Source: Ignavibacteria bacterium (GTDB taxonomy: Bacteria; Bacteroidota; Ignavibacteria; SZUA-365). From it: a stretch of 64,000 nucleotides of DNA. The stretch is taken from positions 27,804 to 91,803 of the forward strand of contig JADKJW010000018.1 of the NCBI GenBank assembly GCA_016720835.1, read 5' to 3'. Below the pieces are notes generated by a model. The model saw only the letters and a program-made list of their open reading frames with translations. It ran no database searches and was not told where the DNA came from. Of the stretch, positions 43,979 to 53,167 are shown piece after piece. Position 1 is the first letter of the stretch; each line of letters begins with the position of its first letter. The translations under genes were made by a program, and so were the position numbers.

Positions 43979-46141
43979 CTACTTCTTTTCGACGGTCACC
44001 TGCACGGGTGCCGAGAGTTTTGATTCCGCGCCGGAAGCCGTCACGATTTTCACGGCGTACTCGTACACGCCATCGCCCTGCAAGGAGCTGTCCGATACCG
44101 TCGGCGCCGCGTCGCCCTGCACCGCGGCATACTTTCTCAGACCATTGCCGCGCACGGACCGGTACACGAAGGCCTGGAAGACTTCCTTCAACGCGGGATT
44201 CTTCCAATTCAGCGTCACCCGTTTCCCGTCCGCATCGACGGTTGCCTGCAAACCGGTGATGCCCGGCCTCACTCCCGTGTCGTACGGACGCGCCTGCACG
44301 CTCACCGACATCTCCGAGCGCAGACCGGCGCTGTCCACGGCCTCGAGCGCGTACTCGTACACGACGTTCCGCTCGACGTCGCGGTCGAGCGACGAGACCG
44401 CATCTCCCCCGAGCGTCGCGATTTCCTTCCATGCGTCGCTCCCGCCGCCGCGACGGTAGAGCCGATGCGACTGCACGTCCTCGCTGGCGCTGGGGTAGAA
44501 GTGCAGGACGACGGACGTGTCGCTGACTTCCACGTCATGGATGACGGGAGCCACGGGGGCGATCTTGTCCGGGCGCCGCACCACAAGGATGTCGGACGGC
44601 TCCGACTCGTTGAAATTGCGGTCGAGCGCCGTCGCGCGGTAATACACGTTTTTCGTCAGCGACAGCACGGTGACCGTATCCACGATGACGGTGTCTCGCG
44701 CGGAATACCCGTCGTCCTCCCCGAACCATTCGATGATGGAGGAGAATTCGTGATCCGGCGCGTTGGCGCGAAGAATGCGGTAGCCGGCGCAATCGCCTTC
44801 CCTGTTCGCGCGCAGCACGAGCGTGACCACGCCAAGCGAGTCCATGCTTCCCCGCTCCCATCGCGGTGGCAATGGCGGTGTGGAATCGGCGATGGCCACG
44901 TAGGACGGAAGTGATCGCGCCTCGTTCCCCGCGGTGTCGACGGCGACGACGATGTAATAGTTCGGGCGGTCCTCGAAGAAGGTCGTGTCGATGAACTCGC
45001 GCGCGGTGGCGGCGAAGGGACGATCCGTGAGCGCGCGGTAGGGACCATCCTCCACCGAATCGCGCAGGACGCGGAAGCCCGCAAGATCGCCGTCCGTCGG
45101 CTCGTCCATGCTCCACTGTATGCGCACGGCGCGGGCCGCGATCTGCTTCGCGTTCGGCACGAAGGGCGTGCCGGGCGGCGTGCGATCCCGTCCGTTCGCG
45201 GTGATCGTTCCGACCAGGTCTTCATCGGCAAATGCGGTGAAGCCGAACACCCTGTACGTGTAGGGCCGGTAGTTGACGATCGTCGTGTCTGCAAAGGACT
45301 CGACCGAATCGGCGGCGTCCGCGTCGCGCACGGACAGCAACGGCGCGCTCGTCATTGCCTCGTACGTGCGGCCCTTGTCTGCGGAACGTTCCACGCGATA
45401 GGCAGAATACTCTTTGGCGCGAGGCCACAGGAGGAGGATGGTGCCGTCGCGTCCATCAGCGCGCAGGAGCTCCTTCTGCACGTCCCGCGCGGGAGTATTT
45501 CGCACGGTCACATACCCGGTATCGACGCGGTACACGGGCGATGTGCCCGCGAGACGGATGCGGTACACATAGGTCTTCCCTGCCTCCGCGCCGGCATCCA
45601 TCAAGCGGAGTCCGAGCCCCTCCGCCGCCGCCGCGCTGCGATCGGCGGCGAAGAGCGCGAAGCTGTAGCGCATTTCGAACTGTGCCCGCTGCTCTTTGAG
45701 AGCGGCGAGATCGTCGGTGCTGACGGGTCCGCCCGAGGAGGCATCTTCGTCCTCGAGCAGGGCTGCCGCAATCATCGCGTAATCAGGCACGCCTTCACGC
45801 GGAGTCGGGCTGTTCTCGAAGTGCTTCCGCCACTGCTCCCCGGACCAGGGCAGCACCGGTCCGGCGCTGAGCGCGCGGAAGGCGGATGCTGCCGGCATCC
45901 TTCCTCCGGACACGGCATCGGCGCGCTCGAGGATGAAGCCGGTTTTTTTCGCGATCAGCCACACGGCCGGTTTATCGACCGCCCAGCGCAGCACGACGCC
46001 CGCGTTCGTGGGCTTTGCGATGAGGCCGATGTGCGACCGCAGCGCCGCATTGAGGTCGTCCTGCGTGTCGGTCTGCGCGGCTCCGGCGACCGTCATGACG
46101 AGGAGGAGAAACGCAGCCGGCACTGCATGCTTGCGGGACAT
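43979..46141 (-). CDS. Secreted fibronectin type III-like multidomain protein
   Basis: The 720-residue protein has a signal peptide (VPAAFLLLVMTVAGAAQ). After an N-terminal region come about five Fn3-like repeats marked by YRVERSADKGRTYEAM, FRVLRDSVEDGPYRAL, YRILRANAPDHEFSSI, HRLYRRGGGSDAWKEI and FVYRSVRGNGLRKY, each preceded by a tryptophan- or leucine-bearing strand. It ends QVTVEKK with no T9SS domain, so any surface attachment must occur another way. ATG 46141 (MSRKHA) is favoured because GGAG is 7 bases upstream; ATG 46153 is possible. It starts 14 bp after the giant gene and probably is co-transcribed with it. Confidence 0.82.
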   Translation of the reverse strand: MSRKHAVPAAFLLLVMTVAGAAQTDTQDDLNAALRSHIGLIAKPTNAGVVLRWAVDKPAVWLIAKKTGFILERADAVSGGRMPAASAFRALSAGPVLPWSGEQWRKHFENSPTPREGVPDYAMIAAALLEDEDASSGGPVSTDDLAALKEQRAQFEMRYSFALFAADRSAAAAEGLGLRLMDAGAEAGKTYVYRIRLAGTSPVYRVDTGYVTVRNTPARDVQKELLRADGRDGTILLLWPRAKEYSAYRVERSADKGRTYEAMTSAPLLSVRDADAADSVESFADTTIVNYRPYTYRVFGFTAFADEDLVGTITANGRDRTPPGTPFVPNAKQIAARAVRIQWSMDEPTDGDLAGFRVLRDSVEDGPYRALTDRPFAATAREFIDTTFFEDRPNYYIVVAVDTAGNEARSLPSYVAIADSTPPLPPRWERGSMDSLGVVTLVLRANREGDCAGYRILRANAPDHEFSSIIEWFGEDDGYSARDTVIVDTVTVLSLTKNVYYRATALDRNFNESEPSDILVVRRPDKIAPVAPVIHDVEVSDTSVVLHFYPSASEDVQSHRLYRRGGGSDAWKEIATLGGDAVSSLDRDVERNVVYEYALEAVDSAGLRSEMSVSVQARPYDTGVRPGITGLQATVDADGKRVTLNWKNPALKEVFQAFVYRSVRGNGLRKYAAVQGDAAPTVSDSSLQGDGVYEYAVKIVTASGAESKLSAPVQVTVEKK

Positions 46142-46155
46142 GAGGTTCTCCATGG

Positions 46156-49100
46156 TCAATTGTTCTGAATGATGTTCTTTTCTTTTTTCACCGGCTGCGG
46201 CGGGGGCGAGGGCGTGGAGAACAGCGTCGCCGCCGTACTCATGACGGCCTGTCCCTTCTTGTTTTTCGCGATCGCCCAGGAGTTGTTCTTGTACTCCCAG
46301 AGCGTCCCGGTCGCCATGGCATAGTACGTCGTCGCCGAGTCCAGATTCCATCCGAGATTCATGGGAGGCGGCGCCTGATTGCCTTCGCCCGGGTCCATCA
46401 TGTTCTTCGGCGCGGCGACGACTGCCATTCCGGTGTTGAGGAGGACGACACGCTCGCCAAGGGAGTTCGTGGGTGTGTTGATGGTGATGGGCGCGCTGTA
46501 CGTGTTGTAGCCCGTTCTTTTCCTGAACGTCAGCGTGTAGCGCGCCTGGAAGGTTCTGTTGACGGTGCTGCCCGACGCGCTCCCCTGCTGCTCGATCACG
46601 TCGAAGGTTTCGTTCGGCGTGAAGCCGTAGAGCACGCGCGCGCGGTCGCCGACGGAGAAGCCCGACGTGTTGTTGGCCGGGTAGATCGACTGAATGAGCA
46701 TGGCGTTCTGCTCCTGCGCGGCATCCTGGGCCTGCACCACCGGTCCCGTTTCCGGTCCCGCGGCGGGCGTGCATTGCGAACCATAGTCGATGTTCACGTT
46801 GAACGAACCCTTCACCGCGCCGTTGAGCAGATTGAAGCTGCCACCCGCCTGCCCCTGCAACCAGGTCGGTTTCGGGAAGCCGCCGAGGAGGTAGGCGCCG
46901 AGCGTGACGTTGGCGAGCGTGAAGTCGCAGCCGTTCGGATGATTGCCCTGACAGCAGTACAGGCAGGGCGCGCCCTTCGGATCCACATGGATGGTCACAT
47001 TGACGATGACGTAGGCGGCCACGCCGCCCTGCGCGTACCATTTGTTCACGCCGGTCAGCGCGGCCCCGCCCGCGCAGGTCGCATTGTCCGGGTAGCGGAG
47101 CAGCGACAGATTGATCTCGAAGCCGCCTGCGATGCGGTAGCGGAGCTTCACCCTCCCGAACAGGTGCTTGTCGCGGTTGCCCGTGTCGTAGTTCACGCCG
47201 ACCCCCGCGGCAAAGCCGTTCCCGGCGATGGCGTCGTTGGTCGCGTTCGCGTTCGGCGAGAGGTTGTAGACGCCGACAGAGTGCAGGCCGTTGGTGATCG
47301 CCTGGCTGAAACCCGTCGGCGCCGTGATGTTCTTGCCGAACATGAAATACGATTCGGTGCTGACGCCGTACACCTTGATGATGTTGCGATTCGACGGCTC
47401 GCCGATCTTCACGTACCAGATGCCGGTCTTGCCCTCGAGGTGCATCACCATGTTCGCGCCGCCCGGCGTGGAGATGGGATCCTTCTCGATATACACCTTG
47501 GCCTGCATGTGGAAGATGCGCTGCGGGTGGTTGTAGTCGATGTCGATGACGCCCTTCACGGGAGCGGTGGCGCGCTCGGTGATCTTCGCCATCGCGTAGA
47601 GGTCGCCCTTGATGTGGATGTTCACGAGTCCGCCGCTCGGCGTGAACTGCCCGCTCAGCGTGACGTCGGCGTTGAACTTTTTCGAATCCGGCGACGTGCC
47701 CAGCACGGCGGTGAGCGAGAAACCGAAACCGATGTTCTTGCTCGGCGTGAAGGTGGCGCCCGAGGCGGGGGCGCCCGATGGCGACGTGGCGCCGGCCACC
47801 TGCGCCGCGTTCAGCGCGGGCATGGTGGACACGTTCACGCGCTGCCACGCGCCCACGCCCATGCCGTAGAACGCGTAGCCTGGCAGAAACACGACGCCCG
47901 GCGGCGGCAGGATGGCCTTGGCGTCCACGTACCAATAGCGGTACGGTGTGGCGCTCTGATAGCTCGTCGACCCGAACATCGCCGTCGCGGCGATTTCCAT
48001 CTGCGCGGTTGCGAACGTGGCCTTGATCGTGCCCTTGAAGCCGTTGCCGAATACCGGATCCTCCTGCATGAACTTGATGTAGCCGCTCATGACCACCGCC
48101 GAGGTCTTCACGAAGAGACTGATCGAATCGACGCGGGCCTCGATGAACTTCGGCACGAACTTCTTGCCCGCCGGCCGCTCGATGGCGCCGATCACCTCGA
48201 GCTTCGTGCGCCCGCCCACCTTGTCGCCGATGTTCGCGATGATCTCGAGCGACACGCCGCCGCGCAGCACTTCGCTGCCCTGTTTCGTCTTGGAGATGTA
48301 CTTCACGTTCTCGATCGTCACGGGGAAATTCGCCAGCGATTTCTGCGGGCTGGCGAAGCTCCACTTGCCGATGTCGAAAGAGAGCGCGGCCCCCTCGGTG
48401 TAGAGCAGGCGCATGCCTTCGAACTTCGTGGCAATCCTCACCTTCTTTACCGGACCGATCGTGATGTCGGCCCACTCGAAGTCGCCCGTCAATTTCAGAT
48501 CGAAGGAGTTCTTCTGCGCGAGCGTGATGACGAGCGAGGAACTCGGCGTGAGCGTGAGCTTCGCGCCCGAGAAGAACGCCGCGGTGACCGGACCCTTCGG
48601 CGTCAGCGAGAACTGGAAGCCGTTGCCGTTCTGGAACAGCGCCTTGTAGTCGAGCGTGTTCGCCTTCGCGCTGTCGGCGATCGGAATCGTGATCGCCCCG
48701 CGCAGATACGCGGTGGTCACGGAACTGTTCACCAGCGAAAGTTTGACGGTGTCGATGCTGGCGCCGAGCGCGGCGATGTTGGCCTTCGGGAAATTGAGCA
48801 CGTTCCGCGCCTCGATGTCGCAGGTGACGCCGCTTTTGTTGACGATCAGATTGTTGATGTACGCCGTGATGCGCTGTGCGGGATCGTCGTAGCTGCTCAG
48901 CTTCTCGGGGAGCATGAGCTTCGCCTGCTTGATGAAGAAGCCCTGGAACGCGAGGCTGCTGTCGCCCAGGTATCCCTTCGGAAACACGATGCCCGCGGGA
49001 TTGCGCACGTCGGAATGATCCCAGGCCATCGAGAGCACCTCGAGATCGGTGCCGTTCGTGCCGACGATGGTGCATTTGTTCAATTTCGCGGTGACGATCC

Positions 49101-51030
49101 AGTCGTCCCAGTCGCTCACCCAGGTCTTGATGTTGGAGATCACCTGCTTCGAGTCGTCGGGACTCGGCACCACCCAGGTGCGCGGAAGCGCGACGTCGAT
49201 GTCCACCTGCAGCTGCCGGAATCCGTCGCAGTCCCAGTCGACGAACGTGCCCGTCCCCGGCGCGGCGGGCGCCTTGAAGGTCACGCTGTACGTATTGGCG
49301 TTGTTGGCGAAGACCACATCGCTCAGCAGCGCGAAATTGCCCGACGTGAAGGACGGTCCCGAGGGCGTGAAGAAGATGCTCGAGGCCTTGAAGCCGAGGG
49401 AGCTGTCGTGTTCCAGCACCGGCAGCGACATCACCGCCGCGGCCTGCGCGCCCGAAGCCGTGAACTTCATCTCCGCGATCGCGATGGTGATGCCCTTGAT
49501 GTCGTTGAGGCCGAGCGGCAGTTTCACCGGGTCGTCGATGGCGCTGTCCACCTGCTGCTGCAGATTCAGATTCTTGACGAGCTTCGGGAAATTCGCTTTC
49601 AGCCAGGTGTCCAGATTCTTGATGCGCTTCGTGGTCCACGGGAGTCCGCCGACCATGTTCGTGGCCCACTGCGTCTGATACGGATCGGGCACGGCCTCGA
49701 GTTCGGACACCACGTCGCCGTCGTAGGCCTCGTCGTTGGGATTCACCTTCAGCGCGGTGAACTTCACCGCGATGGGCGTGCGCAGCCAGGGAATGACGAT
49801 GGAGCCCGTGCCCGCGAGCGACGCGGCCGAGCCCGTTGCCGTCAGCACCTTCATCTCAAAGAAGCCCACCTTGATCGAATCGCCGATGAAGGCCGCCGCC
49901 GCTTTCGTGCCGGGCGTACTGCCGACGGGCGTCGGGACGACGTTCCCCGGCTGGCAGCCGCTCGCGGGGGTCTGCGGATTCCCCTGTCCGAAATTGGTCG
50001 TGTCGATGGGAGGCGGACCGCCGGATTTGGTTTTTACAGGACCCTGCGCCATCTGAAGGCCGCCAATCACGACAGGACCAGCGTCCTGCTTGCCTCCCTG
50101 CTTCTTCGCCGTCTGCTCACCGCCCTGCTGCCCGGTTTTCTGTGCCACCTGTTCCCCGCCCTTCACCGCTATTTTTTCCGCACCGCCGGCTTCGCCGCCG
50201 CGTCGCGCCTGCGCGCCCATGGTGAAGGTGAACGGCGGGGCGTAGCCGTCGTTTTCGCCGAGGGGATTGCCCTTCTCGTCCAGCGCCCGCACGGTCCAGA
50301 TGTAGCGGTCCACCCTTCCCGGCAGCTGAAAATCCGCGGGCCACAGCAGTTGCGTGATGCCGGCGATCTCGCGATCGAGGATGGGCTTGTTGACGCGGAA
50401 GGCGATGGAGGGCGACTGTCCCTCGAGCACTTCGAAGACCATGACCCGATACCGCGCCGGCAGCGGCGGCGCGGGCGTCACGGGAGTCCATCGGAACATC
50501 GGGTAGGACTGGCTCTGCACCGTCGCCCCCTCCTCCGGTTGCAGCAGCGAAGGCGCCTGGTACGTCGTGAGATAGAAGGAGCGGCAGACCACCGCCGTCA
50601 GCAGACTCGCCCGGTCGTCGGGCGTGCGGAGGTCGAGGCAGAATTCGTAGGTGCCCGCGGGCAGCTGGCCCGTGCGCGCGGCGGTGTTCTTCGCGTCACC
50701 GACGAAGTCCACCGCGGGAAACGAGATGAGCTGCTCCGCGAAGTAGGTGGACGTGCCCGCGGGGATGTTCACCACCGGCATGTCTGCGGTCCTGGTCCGC
50801 GCCTGCACCACGCCGTCCTTGCGGATCTCCGCGTAGAACTTCGCGGCGACGCCCTGCGATCCCGCCGGCGTGGTGATGGAACACAGCGCGGTTTCGCGCC
50901 GCGAGGCCCAGTCGGAGAGGTACGGGCTCGGGCGCGCGGTGACGTTCAGCGTCACGATCATCTGCTGCGCCGCCGCCGGCAGCGCGCCGAGGAGCAGGAG
51001 GGCCAGTGGGAGTATGCGATGTATCCTCAT
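46156..51030 (-). CDS. Giant secreted protein, 1,624 residues, function unknown
   Basis: It has a signal peptide (LPLALLLLGALPAAAQQ), then an N-terminal segment with VTARPSPYLSDWASRRETALCSI and GTYEFCLDLRTPDD. An Fn3-like domain follows (PSLLQPEEGATVQSQSYPMFRWTPV...YIWTVRALDEKGNPLG) to about residue 275. A Gly/Lys/Gln-rich linker (285-345) leads to a very long beta-rich part with repeated 'FT..GP.FTSG' and 'LTLTPSSSLVITLAQ' strands and no recognised catalytic motif. A Cys-rich patch (GAPCLYCCQGNHPNGC) occurs late, and the C-terminus is basic (KKEKNIIQNN). It lacks a T9SS sorting domain. RBS GAGG lies before ATG 51030, and the 8-bp repeat array lies 47 bp upstream. It may be a cell-surface structural protein. 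Confidence 0.8.
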   Translation of the reverse strand: MRIHRILPLALLLLGALPAAAQQMIVTLNVTARPSPYLSDWASRRETALCSITTPAGSQGVAAKFYAEIRKDGVVQARTRTADMPVVNIPAGTSTYFAEQLISFPAVDFVGDAKNTAARTGQLPAGTYEFCLDLRTPDDRASLLTAVVCRSFYLTTYQAPSLLQPEEGATVQSQSYPMFRWTPVTPAPPLPARYRVMVFEVLEGQSPSIAFRVNKPILDREIAGITQLLWPADFQLPGRVDRYIWTVRALDEKGNPLGENDGYAPPFTFTMGAQARRGGEAGGAEKIAVKGGEQVAQKTGQQGGEQTAKKQGGKQDAGPVVIGGLQMAQGPVKTKSGGPPPIDTTNFGQGNPQTPASGCQPGNVVPTPVGSTPGTKAAAAFIGDSIKVGFFEMKVLTATGSAASLAGTGSIVIPWLRTPIAVKFTALKVNPNDEAYDGDVVSELEAVPDPYQTQWATNMVGGLPWTTKRIKNLDTWLKANFPKLVKNLNLQQQVDSAIDDPVKLPLGLNDIKGITIAIAEMKFTASGAQAAAVMSLPVLEHDSSLGFKASSIFFTPSGPSFTSGNFALLSDVVFANNANTYSVTFKAPAAPGTGTFVDWDCDGFRQLQVDIDVALPRTWVVPSPDDSKQVISNIKTWVSDWDDWIVTAKLNKCTIVGTNGTDLEVLSMAWDHSDVRNPAGIVFPKGYLGDSSLAFQGFFIKQAKLMLPEKLSSYDDPAQRITAYINNLIVNKSGVTCDIEARNVLNFPKANIAALGASIDTVKLSLVNSSVTTAYLRGAITIPIADSAKANTLDYKALFQNGNGFQFSLTPKGPVTAAFFSGAKLTLTPSSSLVITLAQKNSFDLKLTGDFEWADITIGPVKKVRIATKFEGMRLLYTEGAALSFDIGKWSFASPQKSLANFPVTIENVKYISKTKQGSEVLRGGVSLEIIANIGDKVGGRTKLEVIGAIERPAGKKFVPKFIEARVDSISLFVKTSAVVMSGYIKFMQEDPVFGNGFKGTIKATFATAQMEIAATAMFGSTSYQSATPYRYWYVDAKAILPPPGVVFLPGYAFYGMGVGAWQRVNVSTMPALNAAQVAGATSPSGAPASGATFTPSKNIGFGFSLTAVLGTSPDSKKFNADVTLSGQFTPSGGLVNIHIKGDLYAMAKITERATAPVKGVIDIDYNHPQRIFHMQAKVYIEKDPISTPGGANMVMHLEGKTGIWYVKIGEPSNRNIIKVYGVSTESYFMFGKNITAPTGFSQAITNGLHSVGVYNLSPNANATNDAIAGNGFAAGVGVNYDTGNRDKHLFGRVKLRYRIAGGFEINLSLLRYPDNATCAGGAALTGVNKWYAQGGVAAYVIVNVTIHVDPKGAPCLYCCQGNHPNGCDFTLANVTLGAYLLGGFPKPTWLQGQAGGSFNLLNGAVKGSFNVNIDYGSQCTPAAGPETGPVVQAQDAAQEQNAMLIQSIYPANNTSGFSVGDRARVLYGFTPNETFDVIEQQGSASGSTVNRTFQARYTLTFRKRTGYNTYSAPITINTPTNSLGERVVLLNTGMAVVAAPKNMMDPGEGNQAPPPMNLGWNLDSATTYYAMATGTLWEYKNNSWAIAKNKKGQAVMSTAATLFSTPSPPPQPVKKEKNIIQNN

Positions 51031-51077
51031 GAGAGAGCCTCGCTGGAAGAACGGTGGAAATCTGGCTGACGTGAACT

Positions 51078-51181
51078 GACGCGGGGACGCGGAGACGCGG
51101 GGACGCGGGGACGCGGGGACGCGGGGACGCGGGGACGCGGAGACGCGGGGACGCGGGGACGCGGGGACGCGGAGACGTGGG
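51078..51181. repeat. 8-bp tandem repeat (GACGCGGG), 13 units
   Basis: Thirteen perfect-phase units run from 51078 to 51181. Ten are GACGCGGG-like (the last is GACGTGGG), and units 2, 8 and 12 are GACGCGGA. The array lies between the beta-barrel gene (stop 51239) and the giant-protein gene, starting 47 bp upstream of the latter's ATG. The period is not a multiple of three, so it would not stay in frame if coding. It is placed to affect expression by length change. Confidence 0.95.
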
Positions 51182-51238
51182 GATTCCGCCGGAGGTATGA
51201 ATCGGTTCAATCATGATGATGCAGCGTGGTGTCGTGGA

Positions 51239-52942
51239 TCAGAAGCGCCAGCTGGCGGATGATTCGAGAAAGAGTTCGACGAAGGCGACGCCCGGACGCG
51301 AGGAGCCGTAGCGGTAGTCGTTGCGGGATACGGCCACGTTCAGCGCCAGGGATTTCGTGGCGGCCCATTGCACGGCGAAGCGGCCAAGCAGCTGCCTGTC
51401 GGGAGTGAAGGCGCCGAGCGCGTTGCTCGACCAGCTCAGTCCGAGCGACGGCAGCAGCGCGCCCTCGAACAGGCGGTACGACGCGTTGAACGACGCGCTG
51501 TACAGCAGCAGCTTGCTGACGGGCAGGTCGTTCGTCATGCGGCTCCCGGTCACGGAGATTGAGAGCGGATTCTCCATGAAGGACACGGAGTACACGCCCA
51601 TGAGGGTCTGCGTGTTGTTACTGCCCTGCCTGCCGCTCACGACGTTGTAATCGGTGAACGCGTCGATGGAGAAGATCGCGGTCATGGAATGCACGGCGCC
51701 CTCCGTCCGCAGCGTGTAGGAGGGCGAGATCGATACGGAGTTGGTGACGGTCTCGAGCTTGAGCGTGTCGTTCACGAGGTTGTTGCGTATGCCGAAATTC
51801 GCGTAGCGCGCGGAGATGGACAGATCGTCCGTGGCGATGACCAAAACGTTCGCGGAGCCGATGAGCTGCGTGGTGGTCGCGCCATTGGTCTTTGAAAGGT
51901 TGTTGGTCCGGTAGCCCACCGATCCCGTGATGTTCACGTGCTGATCGAAGAAGCGCACGCGCGGCGCGGCGAGGAATTCGAGACGGTCCGGCTGCAGATA
52001 CGGAAACGCCAGCGTCGAGTACCCCGCGCCGATGTACTTCGAACTCAACCGCACGCCCCAGTCCTCGTTGTTGACGTCCACGCCGAAGGTCCCCGCGTAA
52101 TCGCTGCGCGAGGATTCGCGCTGCCGGTACATCGACTGCGGCACGGGACTGTCGCCTTCGATATCGGCCGAGCGCATGTCGCGCGTGAATGCCGAGGCGG
52201 CGGCTTCGCCGAACACGCCGACGGCATCGGTGAGCGCGATGCGGAAATTCGTCGAGAGCACCATGCCTTCCTGCGGCATGACGCCCGCCGGCACGCGCGC
52301 GATCGAGGCCGGATCGTCCTTCGCGCGCACGAAGTTCAGATGCCCGAATGTGGTCTCCGATCCGTAGCCGATCTTGGCCGCGTACTGCTGCCGCGCGTAG
52401 GCGCCGCGCACGCTCGCCGCGGAATCGGGCTGTATCGCGCGCTGCGAGGAGCCGGCCGACAGCGCGAAGCGGAACAGCCCCGGCGTCAGGTCGATGCCCG
52501 CGCCGAACACCTGCTCGTCGCCGGTGGACAGCTCCGAGTAGCTCGGCACATGCGAACCCAGATGCGCCTGCGCCCAGCCCGCGCGCGGCGAGAAACTCAG
52601 GAAGCCCAGGCTGTTCATGGGATTCTGGATGAACTGCAGGAAGGAGGAATTCTTCGCGTTGGGCGTCACCACGTTCGTCTCGCTCGACGACAGCATGATG
52701 TTGAACGGCAACGTGATGTATTCGCCGATGGTGATGGTCGGATTGAACACGAGGCGGAACAGCGAAGGCGGACGCCTCCCCTGCTCGGCGCTGTCCGGCG
52801 TCGACTGGAAACCGTACACGTCTCCCGTGACCGTGACGCCGCCGCTCACGCGCACGGCGGAGCCGGCGCCGTCCTGCGCCTGTGCCTGCGCCTGCAGGAG
52901 AAGCAGACCGCATACGAACATGAAGAGAAGAATACGTGCCAT
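51239..52942 (-). CDS. Outer membrane beta-barrel protein
   Basis: The 567-residue protein begins with a signal peptide (ILLFMFVCGLLLLQAQAQAQ), with a CAGGCG-type tandem at the cleavage end. Alternating beta strands throughout the mature part (VTVTGDVYGFQS, FGAGIDLTPGLFRFALSAGS, YAAKIGYGSETTFGHLNFV, YRLFEGALLPSLGLSWSS) and the C-terminal SSASWRF, ending in Phe, point to a large outer membrane barrel. No TonB box or plug domain is seen. It is upstream of, and likely co-transcribed with, the giant and Fn3-like genes, so it might be their secretion or assembly partner; this is inference. Confidence 0.8.
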   Translation of the reverse strand: MARILLFMFVCGLLLLQAQAQAQDGAGSAVRVSGGVTVTGDVYGFQSTPDSAEQGRRPPSLFRLVFNPTITIGEYITLPFNIMLSSSETNVVTPNAKNSSFLQFIQNPMNSLGFLSFSPRAGWAQAHLGSHVPSYSELSTGDEQVFGAGIDLTPGLFRFALSAGSSQRAIQPDSAASVRGAYARQQYAAKIGYGSETTFGHLNFVRAKDDPASIARVPAGVMPQEGMVLSTNFRIALTDAVGVFGEAAASAFTRDMRSADIEGDSPVPQSMYRQRESSRSDYAGTFGVDVNNEDWGVRLSSKYIGAGYSTLAFPYLQPDRLEFLAAPRVRFFDQHVNITGSVGYRTNNLSKTNGATTTQLIGSANVLVIATDDLSISARYANFGIRNNLVNDTLKLETVTNSVSISPSYTLRTEGAVHSMTAIFSIDAFTDYNVVSGRQGSNNTQTLMGVYSVSFMENPLSISVTGSRMTNDLPVSKLLLYSASFNASYRLFEGALLPSLGLSWSSNALGAFTPDRQLLGRFAVQWAATKSLALNVAVSRNDYRYGSSRPGVAFVELFLESSASWRF

Positions 52943-53167
52943 ACACTTCTTCCAAATGGCAACACACCGCGTCCCGCGCTTTCTCGTGAAGCGAAAGCGG
53001 AAGGTGCGGAACGGGACGGTGCTGCGAAGGGCCGAAACAGTTGTTACAGCCTGAATAATGCGATTCCCTGGAAATAATCCAAACGGTATCTCAAATATAT
53101 TTCCGGGATGTCGCGAGTGCTCGCTGTGCGCCCCTCCATCTCCGGTGTAGCGCGGACAGCGATGCGG

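Noticed and set aside
43979..49669. A single 1,896-residue minus-strand protein
   Set aside because: Only the part below 46141 is the Fn3-like protein with its own signal peptide and RBS; the upstream part is a shadow frame of the giant gene.
46774..51069. A 1,431-residue plus-strand frame
   Set aside because: It is the reverse-strand shadow of the giant secreted protein, rich in Arg/His/Glu and without any conserved motif.
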